Of a stretch of 64,000 nucleotides of DNA, positions 43,194 to 51,870 are shown in pieces (within the stretch, counting starts at the first letter, position 1; each line of letters starts with the position of its first letter). The position numbers were made by a program, and so were the translations under genes. This stretch comes from Micromonospora eburnea (GTDB lineage Bacteria; Actinomycetota; Actinomycetes; Mycobacteriales; Micromonosporaceae). The stretch is from positions 2,356,001 through 2,420,000 of the forward strand of contig NZ_FMHY01000002.1 in the NCBI RefSeq assembly GCF_900090225.1, read 5' to 3'. The notes below the pieces were generated by a model. The model ran no database searches and was not told where the DNA came from. It saw nothing but the letters and a program-made list of their open reading frames with translations.

Positions 43194-44675
43194 CTATGGC
43201 GGCGCCCAGCGCCACACCGTCTCCGAACCGCCGCGGCTCGGCATCTGTTGCTGCTGCGGCGGCCCGAGTGCCTTGGTCAACGCGGTACCGAGTTGCTGGC
43301 AGCGCTCCCCGAAGGGGCGAAAGCCGTAGCGGGGAATCAGCCAGACGGCTCCGCCGCCGCGTCCGGCTGCCACCTGCCGGGCGAGCCCGGCCGGGTCCTC
43401 AGCCTCGATCCGCTGTCGGTAGTCGGTCCAGTCCAGTCGGCCTGGCCACTTCTGCTCGGGAAAGCTGAGCAGTCGCGGCCGATGACGCAGCCGCCGGATG
43501 ATGTCGGGCCCGAGCTGGTCCGGGCAGAAGACCACCGTGTCGGCGTCGGTGACCTGCCGGTTGAGAAGATCAGCGAGGACAGCGGCGTCGGTGCGGGGGC
43601 GAGCCACCAGCACGGCGTCCACCGCCAGCCAGGAGACCGTCAGACCGGCGACCACCAGGGTCATCCAGCGTCTCGGCAGCAGCGTCGCACCGACACCGAG
43701 CACCAGCACCGCCAGGGGTAACACGACTGCGGCGTACCGGGTGACCACCGCCGATCCGGTGAGCCAGGATACGGCGAAGGCGAGAAGCAGGGTGGCGGCG
43801 CCGGTCGCGCCGATCAGGCGGGCGCGGCGGCCGTCCGCGATCGCTCCCCAGGTCATGAGCGGCCAGGTGACCAGCACCAGCGCGGCGGCGGGTGGCACGT
43901 TGGCGGCCGACCACTCGGTCACCACGGACAGCAGGACCTGAATTCCGCTGCGTCCTGTCCAGGGCGTACCGGTGTGTTGGTTCTGGTACAGGAACGTCGG
44001 GAGCCAGGGAAGGAACAGTACGGCCCCGGCGGCCAGCCCGCCGATGCTCCACCAGGCTGCGCGGGAGCGCTCGCGCAGCAGTGACACCAGCAGGCCGACC
44101 CCGACCACGGCGTACAGGAAGAGCGCCCAGTAGTGGGTGAGCAGCAGCAGGCCGGCGATGACGGCCAGGCCGAGCGCCCGCGTGGGACCGGGGCGCCGAC
44201 GGACCCCTTCCAGAGCGAGGACGCCGAGCAGCACGAGCAGGACCACCAGGGTGTACGGGCGGGCCTCGGTCGCATATCGCACCAGCCACGGGTTGCCGGC
44301 CGCGAGAACCAGCGTGACCAGACCCGCGTTCGAGCGTCGGGCCGTGACGTACCAGAGCGGCAGGGCGGCGGTGGCGAACAACCCGGAGAGGCTGCGCACC
44401 GCCCAGTCTCCGGTGCCCACCAGCCCCATCCAGCCGTGCAATAGCAGGTAGTAAAGGGGTGGGGCGCCGTCGCCGCGCAGCGCGGCGAACATCTCGGGTA
44501 GTGGCAGTCGGGCGATCGCCACGCTCTGCGCCTCGTCCAACCACAGCGGCGAGGTGGCACAGAAGCGCAGCACAACACCGGCGGCGAGGACCAGCGCGAC
44601 GAGCGCGGCCAGGGCTTTCCCGCCCGAGTAGCCCCGCCATCCGGCCGTTGGCGTACGCCGGCCCGCCGCGGTCAT
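43194..44675 (-). CDS. GT39-like membrane glycosyltransferase
   Basis: 493-residue polyprenyl-phosphate-sugar-dependent transferase, ArnT/mannosyltransferase type. ATG 44675 overlaps the stop of the flavoprotein by 4 bases. The first extracytoplasmic loop has the catalytic acidic motif LWLDEAQSVAIARLPLPEMF and PPLYYLLLHGWM, the GT39 hallmark. About ten helices follow. The C-terminal ~130 residues are soluble and outside (VARPRTDAAVLADLLNRQVTDADTVVFCPDQLGPD). It moves a sugar from a lipid carrier to an outer-surface acceptor. The neighbouring flavoprotein suggests joint work on a cell-wall or exopolysaccharide glycan. Confidence 0.85.
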   Translation of the reverse strand: MTAAGRRTPTAGWRGYSGGKALAALVALVLAAGVVLRFCATSPLWLDEAQSVAIARLPLPEMFAALRGDGAPPLYYLLLHGWMGLVGTGDWAVRSLSGLFATAALPLWYVTARRSNAGLVTLVLAAGNPWLVRYATEARPYTLVVLLVLLGVLALEGVRRRPGPTRALGLAVIAGLLLLTHYWALFLYAVVGVGLLVSLLRERSRAAWWSIGGLAAGAVLFLPWLPTFLYQNQHTGTPWTGRSGIQVLLSVVTEWSAANVPPAAALVLVTWPLMTWGAIADGRRARLIGATGAATLLLAFAVSWLTGSAVVTRYAAVVLPLAVLVLGVGATLLPRRWMTLVVAGLTVSWLAVDAVLVARPRTDAAVLADLLNRQVTDADTVVFCPDQLGPDIIRRLRHRPRLLSFPEQKWPGRLDWTDYRQRIEAEDPAGLARQVAAGRGGGAVWLIPRYGFRPFGERCQQLGTALTKALGPPQQQQMPSRGGSETVWRWAPP

Positions 44676-46201
44676 CGCCGGCCCTGATCCGCCCCCGCTC
44701 GGGTCGGGGCCGCCCGGCCACCGCCGCCGCCGGCCTCCGACTTGCCCTCGTGGTAGTCGTCTTCCACGTTGACGGACCAGAGGTCGTGCGCCGCACCGCC
44801 GATGTTCTCCACCGCCCGCATCGCGGTCAGCATCGAGTGATCCTGGTTGTTGTACTTGTGCATCCCGTTGCGTCCCACCGGGAAGAGGTTCGGCGCCACC
44901 TGCGCCAACCACTCCCGTAACACGTCGACGTGTTCGGCGTACCCGGCGTCGTAGACCGGGTACGCCTTCGGGACCCGCACCACGTAACCCGCCTCCACCT
45001 CACCGTTGACCAGGCCCAGCTCGGTCAGCTCCGTGGTGGCCAGGGCGATCAGTTCGTCGTCCGGCATGTTCCAGAGGTCGTCGCCCTCGTTCACGAAGTA
45101 CTCCAGGCCCAGGCAGGTGTAACCGTCCTTGACCAGGTGCGGCGACCAGGAGCCGAAGTTCTGTACCCGACCGACCCGCACGCCAGGGGTGTGCACGTAG
45201 ATCCAGTTGTCGGGAAAGACGTCGCGAACCGGCAGCACCAGGGCGACGGTCAGAAAGTCCCGGTACGTCAACCCGTGGGCGGCCCGGGCGACGTCCGGCG
45301 GCGGGTCCATCGCCAGCACCAGTTGGGTCAACGGCATCGAGGAGATCAACCAGTCGCAGTCGATCCGCTCGGTCCGCCCGTCCCCGGAGACCGTCACCCC
45401 GGTGACCCGGCCGCCGTCGCGGTGCACCCGGACCACCGACCGATGCAGCCGCACCTCACCCCCGCCGGCCTCCACCAGATCCCGGGCCCGCTGCCACATC
45501 ATTCCCGGGCCCAGTCGCGGGTACTTGAACTCGTTGATCAGCGTGGTGATCTGCTCCTGGTCGCGCTGGGGCCTGCTGCGGCGGAGTGCCTCGCGGACCG
45601 CGTTGCCCAGCGACAGGTTCTTGATCCGTTGCGCGGCCCAGTCCGCCTGAATCTGGGTACCGGGAACTCCCCAGACCTTCTCCGTGTATGTCTTGAAGAA
45701 GATGCCGTAGAGCCGGCGACCGAAGCGCGCCGTCACCCAGCCCTCGAAGTGGCTCTGATCCTCGGGCGGCCGAACCCGCGCCCAGACGTACGAGCCGACG
45801 CAGCGGGCGGCTTCCACCGGGCCGAGGTTGCGCAGCGCGTTCGTCGGCTTGAGCGGGTAGTCGTACAGCCGGCCCTGGTAGAGGATGCGGCTCATCCGGG
45901 GGCGATTCAGAAAGTCCTCCGCCGGCAGGATCTCGTGCCACAGGTCGCGGACCTCGTCGATCTTGGTGAAGAACCGGTGTCCGCCCAGGTCGAACCGCCA
46001 ACCGTCGCGTTCCACCGTGCGACTGATCCCGCCGACCTCGCCGTCGGCCTCTAGCACCAGCGGCCGCTGCCCGGCTCGGAGCAACATCAGCGCGGCGGTT
46101 AGCCCGGCCGGTCCGGCGCCGATCACGACAGTCCGCCCCGCGTCGCCCCCGTCTGATCCACTCGGCCGCGTTGTGGGGGTGAGGCCCGAGCCGTGCGTCA
46201 T
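44672..46201 (-). CDS. FAD/NAD(P)-binding oxidoreductase, UDP-galactopyranose-mutase/protoporphyrinogen-oxidase-like
   Basis: 509-residue flavoprotein. The dinucleotide-binding motif is VVIGAGPAGLTAALMLLRAG, followed by VLEADGEVGGISRTVERDGWRFDLGGHRFFTK, the UDP-galactopyranose-mutase-like signature. Further matches are DYPLKPTNALRNLGP, FFKTYTEKVWGVPGTQI and NGMHKYNNQDHSM near the FAD site. ATG 46201 is preceded by GGGAGG; the longer frame is unlikely. This group includes sugar-modifying mutase-like enzymes attached to glycan loci. The 4-base overlap with the GT39 gene supports a glycan role. The exact reaction is uncertain. Confidence 0.85.
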   Translation of the reverse strand: MTHGSGLTPTTRPSGSDGGDAGRTVVIGAGPAGLTAALMLLRAGQRPLVLEADGEVGGISRTVERDGWRFDLGGHRFFTKIDEVRDLWHEILPAEDFLNRPRMSRILYQGRLYDYPLKPTNALRNLGPVEAARCVGSYVWARVRPPEDQSHFEGWVTARFGRRLYGIFFKTYTEKVWGVPGTQIQADWAAQRIKNLSLGNAVREALRRSRPQRDQEQITTLINEFKYPRLGPGMMWQRARDLVEAGGGEVRLHRSVVRVHRDGGRVTGVTVSGDGRTERIDCDWLISSMPLTQLVLAMDPPPDVARAAHGLTYRDFLTVALVLPVRDVFPDNWIYVHTPGVRVGRVQNFGSWSPHLVKDGYTCLGLEYFVNEGDDLWNMPDDELIALATTELTELGLVNGEVEAGYVVRVPKAYPVYDAGYAEHVDVLREWLAQVAPNLFPVGRNGMHKYNNQDHSMLTAMRAVENIGGAAHDLWSVNVEDDYHEGKSEAGGGGGRAAPTRAGADQGRR

Positions 46202-46354
46202 CCCACTGCCTCCCAGGCTTTCGGTCACCGACGGCGGTGCCTTCCCCGATTGGGGCGCACCGAACCGCAGTGATCGGCCGGGTTGGCCGGGGCGCGTCGG
46301 ACACACCCTGTCCGGCAAGCCCGGCAACGGGATGAAGCGGACAGGGCGTTTCGG

Positions 46355-47529
46355 TCACCTGGTGGGGCGGTGTCCTCCGACGCGGCGCCGCCCGGTGGCC
46401 CTGGGGGCCGGTGCCGGGCCTGGCAGCGCGGCGTTCGTTCCCGCCGCTGGGGCGGCTGTATCCGCGTCAACCAGTGGTAGCGGACGCGGCTGAGGGCTGC
46501 CGGTCGGACCGTGGACGTGGGGCCGGCCCCCCTCCCAGGTGACCTCGTCGAGCCAGAGCTGCCGGCCGGGCGGGCTCGTCCCGACGGCGCCCGGTTGCCA
46601 AGCGTGATACAGCAGCCAGGTGCGTCCGTCGTACTCGACCATGGCGGCGTGCCCGGGGCCGGACGCCGCGGAATCGCTGCGCAGGATCGGATTCTCCGGC
46701 GCCTTCTCGCAGGGGCCGGCGGGCGTGTCGCACGTCGCGTACCCCTCGGCGTACGCCTTGGAGGCGTAGCCGTTGCCCGAGTAGAAGAGGAAGAGGCGGC
46801 CGTCGTGGCGCCACAGGAAGGGGGCCTCGACCACCGTCCCCTCCCACGGGCCGGTCTGCTTCAACAGCCGCGTCGGCTCGCCGACCAGTTGCAGCCCGTC
46901 GGCGGAGAGGCGTTGCGACCACAGCCAGGTGTCCGCGCCGATCGCGTTGCCGTCGTTCTTCCAGACCAGCCAGAGGCTGCCGTCGCTGTCCCGGAACGGG
47001 CTGGGGTCGATCGCGCCGCCCTGATCCGGGGAGCAGACCAGGGGAGTGGTGGAGTCATCCCGGTACGGCCCGGCGGGTGAGTCGGCGACCGCCCGTCCGA
47101 CGCACTGCTTCCCTGACGCGTGGTCGGCGGCGCTGTAGAAGAGCAGGTAGCCCCCCGATGCGCTGTCGATGATCTCCGGCGCCCAGGTCTGACCGGGGTC
47201 GGCCCAGCTCGGCAGGGCGGGCAGCGCGTCTCCGGCCGGCTTCCACGTCACCAGATCCGGCGAGGTCAGCACCGGCACGTTCTGCCCCCGCTGTTGGTGT
47301 GCACCAGGTACCAGGTCGAGCCGACCCGGATGGCCTGCGGATCCGGGCTGTCCCCGGTGTAGACGGGGTTGACGAAGCTCAGCGCACCGACGGATGCCAC
47401 CGTGGGGGAATACCGCCGCACCGCGAAGCCGACCGTCGCCGCGATGGCGACGACGAGCGTCACGATGACCGCGGCACGGCGGTATCGGCTGTGGTGAGCC
47501 GTAACGTCGACCAAGAGAGGTTTGTCCAA
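46355..47529 (-). pseudogene. Glycoside hydrolase family 43 gene, frameshifted
   Basis: The N-terminal part, starting at 47529 (MDKPLLVDVTAHHSRYRRAAVIVTLVVAIAATVGF), gives a membrane anchor at residues 19-37 and GH43 opening FVNPVYTGDSPDPQAIRVGSTWYLVHTNS. The frame then ends at 47264-47268 after SGGRTCRC. In the other frame the enzyme continues: NVPVLTSPDLVTWKPAGDALP ... AIDPSPFRDSDGSLWLVWKND ... GTVVEAPFLWRHDGRLFLFYSGN ... to 46355. The general-base Asp (SPDP), transition-state Asp (AIDPSPF) and acid Glu (VVEAPF) are all present. A single missing G in a run of five (47285-47289) explains everything. It may be a decayed gene, a phase-variable tract or a sequencing error. Confidence 0.8.
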
Positions 47530-47665
47530 TCCGGGGTTGAAGGGCGGCAGACCCTAGGGACAACCCGGCCCGAGGAACAGCTCTTCCCATGGGTATCAAA
47601 GGCGACCAGAGGGGGATGTGCCCGTCCTGGCCGGGGTGCCCGGTCCAGCGCGATTGGGAGACGCT

Positions 47666-48871
47666 GTGGGGAACAGATGGCAGGCCGGCTGGGCCGGGCG
47701 TCGAGGCATGCTCGGAGCCGACCGGGTACCTGCTTCCTGGCGCTTCGCTGTCACCACGTTCATCGGTGCAAAGGCCGTGCTGACGCTGGTCGGAATGCTC
47801 GCGCTGATTGCCTTCGACCGGATGTCCTGGGCGCCGCCTGCCGACGAGTGGACGATGCGCGACCAGCAGCAAACGGTCTCCCCGCACCGTTGGCTGTCGT
47901 TCTGGTTCGCCTGGGATTCGTTCCTCTACGACCATCTTTCCGGGCTGCCGCTGGACCGGCCGTGGCGGGAGTTCGGCTTCCCGCTGCTCTACCCGTTCCT
48001 GGGTCGGGCGCTGGCGCCGCTGCTGGGCGGGCACACCGCGATGGCGCTGCTGGTGGTAGCCAACTTCGCATTCCTGCTGATGCTCTACTACGCGCACCGG
48101 CTCGGGGAGGGGCTGCTCGGCGACGACGTCGCTGCCCGCCGATTCGTCCGGTATCTCGTGTTGCTGCCGGCCGCGTTCCTGTTCCAGGCGGCGCTGACCG
48201 AGTCGCTGTTCCTGTGCCTGGCGCTCGCCGCCTTCCACTATGCCGAGCGGCGGCGGTGGGTGCTCGTCGGCGTGGTGGGGTTCTTCCTGGCGCTGAGCCG
48301 CTCGGTCGGGTTTCTCGTCGTGGTGCCGCTCGCCTCGATGCTGCTGTCGCAGCACGACCTCCGGTTCGGTCGGCGCGTGCTGTGGGGGTGCGTGCGCGCG
48401 GGTTGGCCGCTGCTGCTGCTGCCGTCGGGATGGCTCACCTTCATGGCGTTCTGCCGATGGCAGGGGGGTGACTGGTTCGCCTACCAGCACGCCCAGAAGC
48501 AGGGCTGGGGTGTCAGTGTGCAGAATCCGCTGGGCGTGCTGTGGCACGGCCTGGCCGGGGGGTCGCTCGCTGATGCCCTGCGGGCCGGGGCTGCCGGGCT
48601 GGCGTTGGTCGTTCTGGTCGCGGGCGTCCGCCAGATCGGCCTGCCCTACGTCGTGTACGGCGTGATGATGGTGTTGGTGCCGCTGTCGATGGGGCCACCG
48701 GTATACAAAAGTCTGCTGCGCTACCTGCTCGCCGCTTTCCCGGTGGCGCTCGTGCTGGCCGGCTGGGCCCGGCCCGCGGCACTTGACCGGTGGCTGACGG
48801 CCGGCCTGGCCCTCCTGCAGGGCGTGCTCTTCGTGATCTGGCTCGCCTACTGGAACCACTTCATCATCTGA
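47666..48871 (+). CDS. PIG-V/GT-C-like integral membrane protein, probable mannosyltransferase
   Basis: 401-residue membrane protein with ~9-10 helices. GTG 47666 follows GGGAG; ATG 47708 is an alternative. FAWDSFLYDHLSGLPLDRPWREFGFPLLYPFLGRAL carries the GT-C style acidic residues outside the membrane (W-D-S-x-x-Y), as in PIG-V. VYKSLLRYLLAAFPVALVLAGW near the C-terminus is also PIG-V-like. The family uses dolichol/polyprenyl-phosphate mannose. It is divergent from the broken GH43 gene and probably belongs to the same envelope-glycan neighbourhood. Donor and acceptor are unknown. Confidence 0.8.
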   Translation: MGNRWQAGWAGRRGMLGADRVPASWRFAVTTFIGAKAVLTLVGMLALIAFDRMSWAPPADEWTMRDQQQTVSPHRWLSFWFAWDSFLYDHLSGLPLDRPWREFGFPLLYPFLGRALAPLLGGHTAMALLVVANFAFLLMLYYAHRLGEGLLGDDVAARRFVRYLVLLPAAFLFQAALTESLFLCLALAAFHYAERRRWVLVGVVGFFLALSRSVGFLVVVPLASMLLSQHDLRFGRRVLWGCVRAGWPLLLLPSGWLTFMAFCRWQGGDWFAYQHAQKQGWGVSVQNPLGVLWHGLAGGSLADALRAGAAGLALVVLVAGVRQIGLPYVVYGVMMVLVPLSMGPPVYKSLLRYLLAAFPVALVLAGWARPAALDRWLTAGLALLQGVLFVIWLAYWNHFII

Positions 48872-48935
48872 CCCGGTAGCGGCACGCGGACTCCGACCAT
48901 GGCTGGATCCGAGGCCATGCGGGGGCGTCGGATCG

Positions 48936-48969
48936 GTACAGCCAATGCTGAATTCAGGAACTGCTGTAC
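48936..48969. promoter_or_regulatory. Concentric dyad, probable ArsR operator
   Basis: CTGAATTCAG (48948-48957) is a perfect 10-bp palindrome. The arms GTACAGC (48936-48942) and GCTGTAC (48963-48969) form a second perfect repeat around the same centre (48952.5). It ends 9 bases before the ArsR start and would block transcription when bound. Metal-released autoregulation is inferred. Confidence 0.75.
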
Positions 48970-48978
48970 TCTCGCCGG

Positions 48979-49308
48979 GTGGAGACGTTGACGTACGGGC
49001 AGGTGCTCGCCCGGTTCGGTCATGCACTGTCTGACCCCATCCGGGCACGGTTGCTCCTGGCGCTGCGGGACGCTCCGAGCTATCCGGCCGAGCTGGCGGA
49101 CCTGCTGGGCACGACACGCCAGAACCTGTCCAACCACCTGGCCTGTCTGCGTGGCTGCGGTCTGGTGGTCGCGGTGCCACAGGGCCGACGGATCCGGTAC
49201 GAGTTGGCCGACGCGCGACTCGCGCACGCGCTCGGTGACCTGCTGAATCTGGTGCTGACGGTGGACCCGGCGGCGTGCCCGGACGCTGACGGGAAGGGGT
49301 GCTGCTGA
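48979..49308 (+). CDS. ArsR/SmtB-family metalloregulator
   Basis: 109-residue winged-helix repressor. The recognition region is YPAELADLLGTTRQNLSNHLACLRGCGLVVAVPQGRRIRYELAD. Cys residues in the recognition helix region (ACLRGCG) and the C-terminal CPDADGKGCC give a CmtR-like metal site, suited to Cd(II)/Pb(II). GTG 48979 is chosen because it is the first start after the operator. It is followed directly by the CDF transporter (TGATG overlap), the classic sensor-exporter pair. Confidence 0.9.
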   Translation: METLTYGQVLARFGHALSDPIRARLLLALRDAPSYPAELADLLGTTRQNLSNHLACLRGCGLVVAVPQGRRIRYELADARLAHALGDLLNLVLTVDPAACPDADGKGCC

Positions 49309-50042
49309 TGTCCGGCTCGTTGCTCCAGAGTCAGCAGGGCAGCCTCGCGGCTCGGCGGGCCGTGCTCGCTCGGCGAGTGCGGCTGCTGGTGGCCGCGACG
49401 ATCACCTACAACGTGATCGAGGCGGTAGTGGCGATTACCGCCGGTGCCGCCGCCTCGTCTACCGCGCTGATCGGCTTCGGTCTCGATTCGGTCATCGAGG
49501 TGTCGTCGGCGGCGGCGGTGGCGTGGCAGTTCGCCGGACGTGACCCCGAAGCGCGGGAGAAGATCGCGCTGCGGATCATCGCGATGTCGTTCTTCGCGCT
49601 GGCCGCCTACGTCACCGTCGATTCGGTCCGCGCGCTCGTCGGCAACGGGAAGGCCGAACACTCCACCGTGGGTTTGGTCCTGGCCGCCCTGTCTCTGCTC
49701 ATCATGCCGGTGCTGTCCTACGCGCAGCGGCGGGCCGGGCGTGAGCTGGGCTCCCGGTCGGCGGTGGCCGACTCCAAGCAAACCCTGCTCTGCACCTACC
49801 TGTCGGCGGTGCTGCTCGCCGGCCTGGGTCTCAACAGCCTGTTCGGCTGGTCATGGGCTGATCCACTGGCCGCGCTCGTCATCGCCGCCGTGGCCATCAA
49901 GGAAGGGCGAGAGGCATGGCGCGGGGACGCCTGCTGCGCGGTACCTGTCAATGGCCCGAACCCACTCACCGTCCAGGCTGATGGCGCCGACGACTGCGGG
50001 TGCAGGCCCGGCTGCTCCTGCTGCACAAGCGAGGCCAAGTGA
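49308..50042 (+). CDS. Cation diffusion facilitator (CDF) metal efflux protein
   Basis: 244-residue transporter with ~6 helices. ATG 49308 shares a base with the ArsR stop. TITYNVIEAVVAITAGAAASSTALIGFGLDSVIEVSSAAAVAWQF is the CDF signature (D-S-x-x-E). The second metal site segment is VADSKQTLLCTYLSAVLLAGLGLNSLFGWSWADPLAALVIAAVAIKEG, with Cys replacing the usual residue (LLCTY). The C-terminal soluble domain is missing; the tail is Cys-rich (CGCRPGCSCC). It exports a divalent metal, probably Cd or Zn, under ArsR control. Nothing is seen in the 170 bases after it. Confidence 0.88.
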   Translation: MSGSLLQSQQGSLAARRAVLARRVRLLVAATITYNVIEAVVAITAGAAASSTALIGFGLDSVIEVSSAAAVAWQFAGRDPEAREKIALRIIAMSFFALAAYVTVDSVRALVGNGKAEHSTVGLVLAALSLLIMPVLSYAQRRAGRELGSRSAVADSKQTLLCTYLSAVLLAGLGLNSLFGWSWADPLAALVIAAVAIKEGREAWRGDACCAVPVNGPNPLTVQADGADDCGCRPGCSCCTSEAK

Positions 50043-50215
50043 TCTTCCAAGGCAATGCCGAACCGGTGCGCGTCGCCGAGTGGCGCACGGATCGTGGCCA
50101 TGGGCGTACGCCTGCCCTCTCGCCAGTCTCCGCCGGTAGCGCTGCATGGACAGAGGGCGGCCTACTGATGGTGGTCGCGTTTCCCGGCCCGGTGGCCGTG
50201 CCCTAGACTCCGCCG

Positions 50216-51787
50216 ATGCTTGAGGTGTCGGGAGACTTCGAGATCCACATTACTGCTTACGCCTCCCAGGCCGCGCAACTGTCGGCGTTCGCCACCGAAC
50301 ATGGCGTGAAGTTCGTCCACATCGTGCTCGATCGTGGCGCGTACGCCTCTCAACCGATGCTCACCCTGACCGGGCGAGGCACCCTGGCCGAGCAGCACGC
50401 CGCGGTGAGTCGATGGCAACACGAACTGCGCGAAGCAGGGATCTACCCGTGCCGGTCGAAGATCGAGGCGGCACCGTGGTGCGTCGGCGTGCCGCAGTCG
50501 GATGAGCAGGCGGCAGCCGGGCCGGCTGACCGATACTTCGAGCATCACGTCAAACTGCTGCTGTCCAGCACGGCGGTGGCGGACCTGGTGGCGCTCACCG
50601 ATCTGGTCGCACCGTACGGAGCGCGGCTGTCACGCAACGCCCGCCGCGAGTTCGCGGACGGCGCGCAGGAGCGGTTCGTCAACCAGCGCTGCCACGGGGT
50701 CGGGCTCGTCACGGCCCGGCAGCGACTGGACGAACTCGTCGAGGCGCTCCGGGCCGCGGGTCACGAGCCCACGACAGTGGAGCAGGAGTACGTCGCTTTC
50801 GACAGCGACCTCCACCACGATCACGGCTGGCTGGACTCGCCCAGACCGGGCGCGCGTGGCTGGGTAGTGGAGCGCGAGAACAAGATGAGGTCCGCGCCGG
50901 CGGGCTCGCCGGACTACCCGCCGACCTACCAGCCGCTACCCGCCAGCCCGACCGTCCGGCAGAGGGCGGCGTTCGACCCCGCCCTCAAGCAGTACCCGAA
51001 CGCCTACCGCGCCGGCGAGCCTGACTTCCTCGTCGCCGCCACAGGCCGGCAGTGGACCAACGCCCGACGTGCCGCCATGGGTCACATCCTGGCGGCCGTC
51101 GCCGCAACAACCTGGGGCCAGCATCTGGTGCTGCGCGGCAGCGTCACCATGGCGGCCTGGGTCGGCGACGCCGCCCGCGAGCCGGGCGACCTCGACTTCG
51201 TCGTCACCCCGCACACCATCACCAGCGACAGCACCGACGCCCGGGCGCTGCTCGACGACATCAGGACCGCCATCCGAGCCGCGCCCGGCGCCGGCCTGCA
51301 ACCAGATCGGATCACCGAGTCCGCCATCTGGACGTACGAACGAGCCGACGGACGCCGCCTGCTCATCCCGTTCAGCACACCGGAGGCACCCGACGGCCAC
51401 ATCCAGATCGACATCGTCTTCGGCGAACGACTTCCCCTTCCGCCAGAGGTGCTGAAACTGCCCGACGTGGACGAGCCGATACTGGCCGCGCCCGCCTCGC
51501 TGGCCCTGGCGTGGAAGCTGCTGTGGCTGGCCACCGACATGTACCCGCAGGGCAAGGACCTCTACGACGCGGTCCTGCTCGCCGAACACACCACCGTCGA
51601 CCAAGCCCTCGTCCGCCAGCTCATGCGACCAGAACTCGGCTCCGAGGCCGACACCTTCACCGCCGAAACCGTCCTGTCCTGGCAGGTCGACTGGACCAAC
51701 TTCACCGACGAGTACCCCGGCATCCCGGGCAGCGCCGAGCAGTGGACCAGGCGGCTCGCGCTGGCCCTCGACTCCGCCTGGACCTGA
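50216..51787 (+). CDS. AbiEii/AbiGii-type nucleotidyltransferase with tandem N-terminal domain
   Basis: 523-residue fusion. The C-terminal ~240 residues are an AbiEii-like nucleotidyltransferase: HLVLRGSVTMAAWVG and GDLDFVV place the nucleotide-binding loop and catalytic acidic residues; a second acid is in IQIDIVF. The N-terminal half has two related modules: FEIHITA...HGVKFVHIVLDRGAYASQPMLTLTGRGTLAEQHA...KIEAAPW and YFEHHVKL...NQRCHGVGLVTARQRLDELVEALRAAGHEPTTVEQEYVAFDS, each ~95 residues. AbiEii is the toxin half of an abortive-infection system; no AbiEi-like antitoxin gene lies beside it. ATG 50216 starts right at the first module. Confidence 0.75.
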   Translation: MLEVSGDFEIHITAYASQAAQLSAFATEHGVKFVHIVLDRGAYASQPMLTLTGRGTLAEQHAAVSRWQHELREAGIYPCRSKIEAAPWCVGVPQSDEQAAAGPADRYFEHHVKLLLSSTAVADLVALTDLVAPYGARLSRNARREFADGAQERFVNQRCHGVGLVTARQRLDELVEALRAAGHEPTTVEQEYVAFDSDLHHDHGWLDSPRPGARGWVVERENKMRSAPAGSPDYPPTYQPLPASPTVRQRAAFDPALKQYPNAYRAGEPDFLVAATGRQWTNARRAAMGHILAAVAATTWGQHLVLRGSVTMAAWVGDAAREPGDLDFVVTPHTITSDSTDARALLDDIRTAIRAAPGAGLQPDRITESAIWTYERADGRRLLIPFSTPEAPDGHIQIDIVFGERLPLPPEVLKLPDVDEPILAAPASLALAWKLLWLATDMYPQGKDLYDAVLLAEHTTVDQALVRQLMRPELGSEADTFTAETVLSWQVDWTNFTDEYPGIPGSAEQWTRRLALALDSAWT

Positions 51788-51870
51788 CCAAGCCCGGACT
51801 CCTGTCCATGCCACGGAAGCAGTCCGGGCGACATATGGTCAAGGGGGGCCTGAACCGCCGCAGGCGGCGT

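Noticed and set aside
47530..49180. Upstream part of the long minus-strand frame that runs into the GH43 gene
   Set aside because: It is antisense to the PIG-V-like gene and low-complexity Gln/Arg/Pro sequence; only the part below 47290 is GH43-like, with the true N-terminus in another frame.
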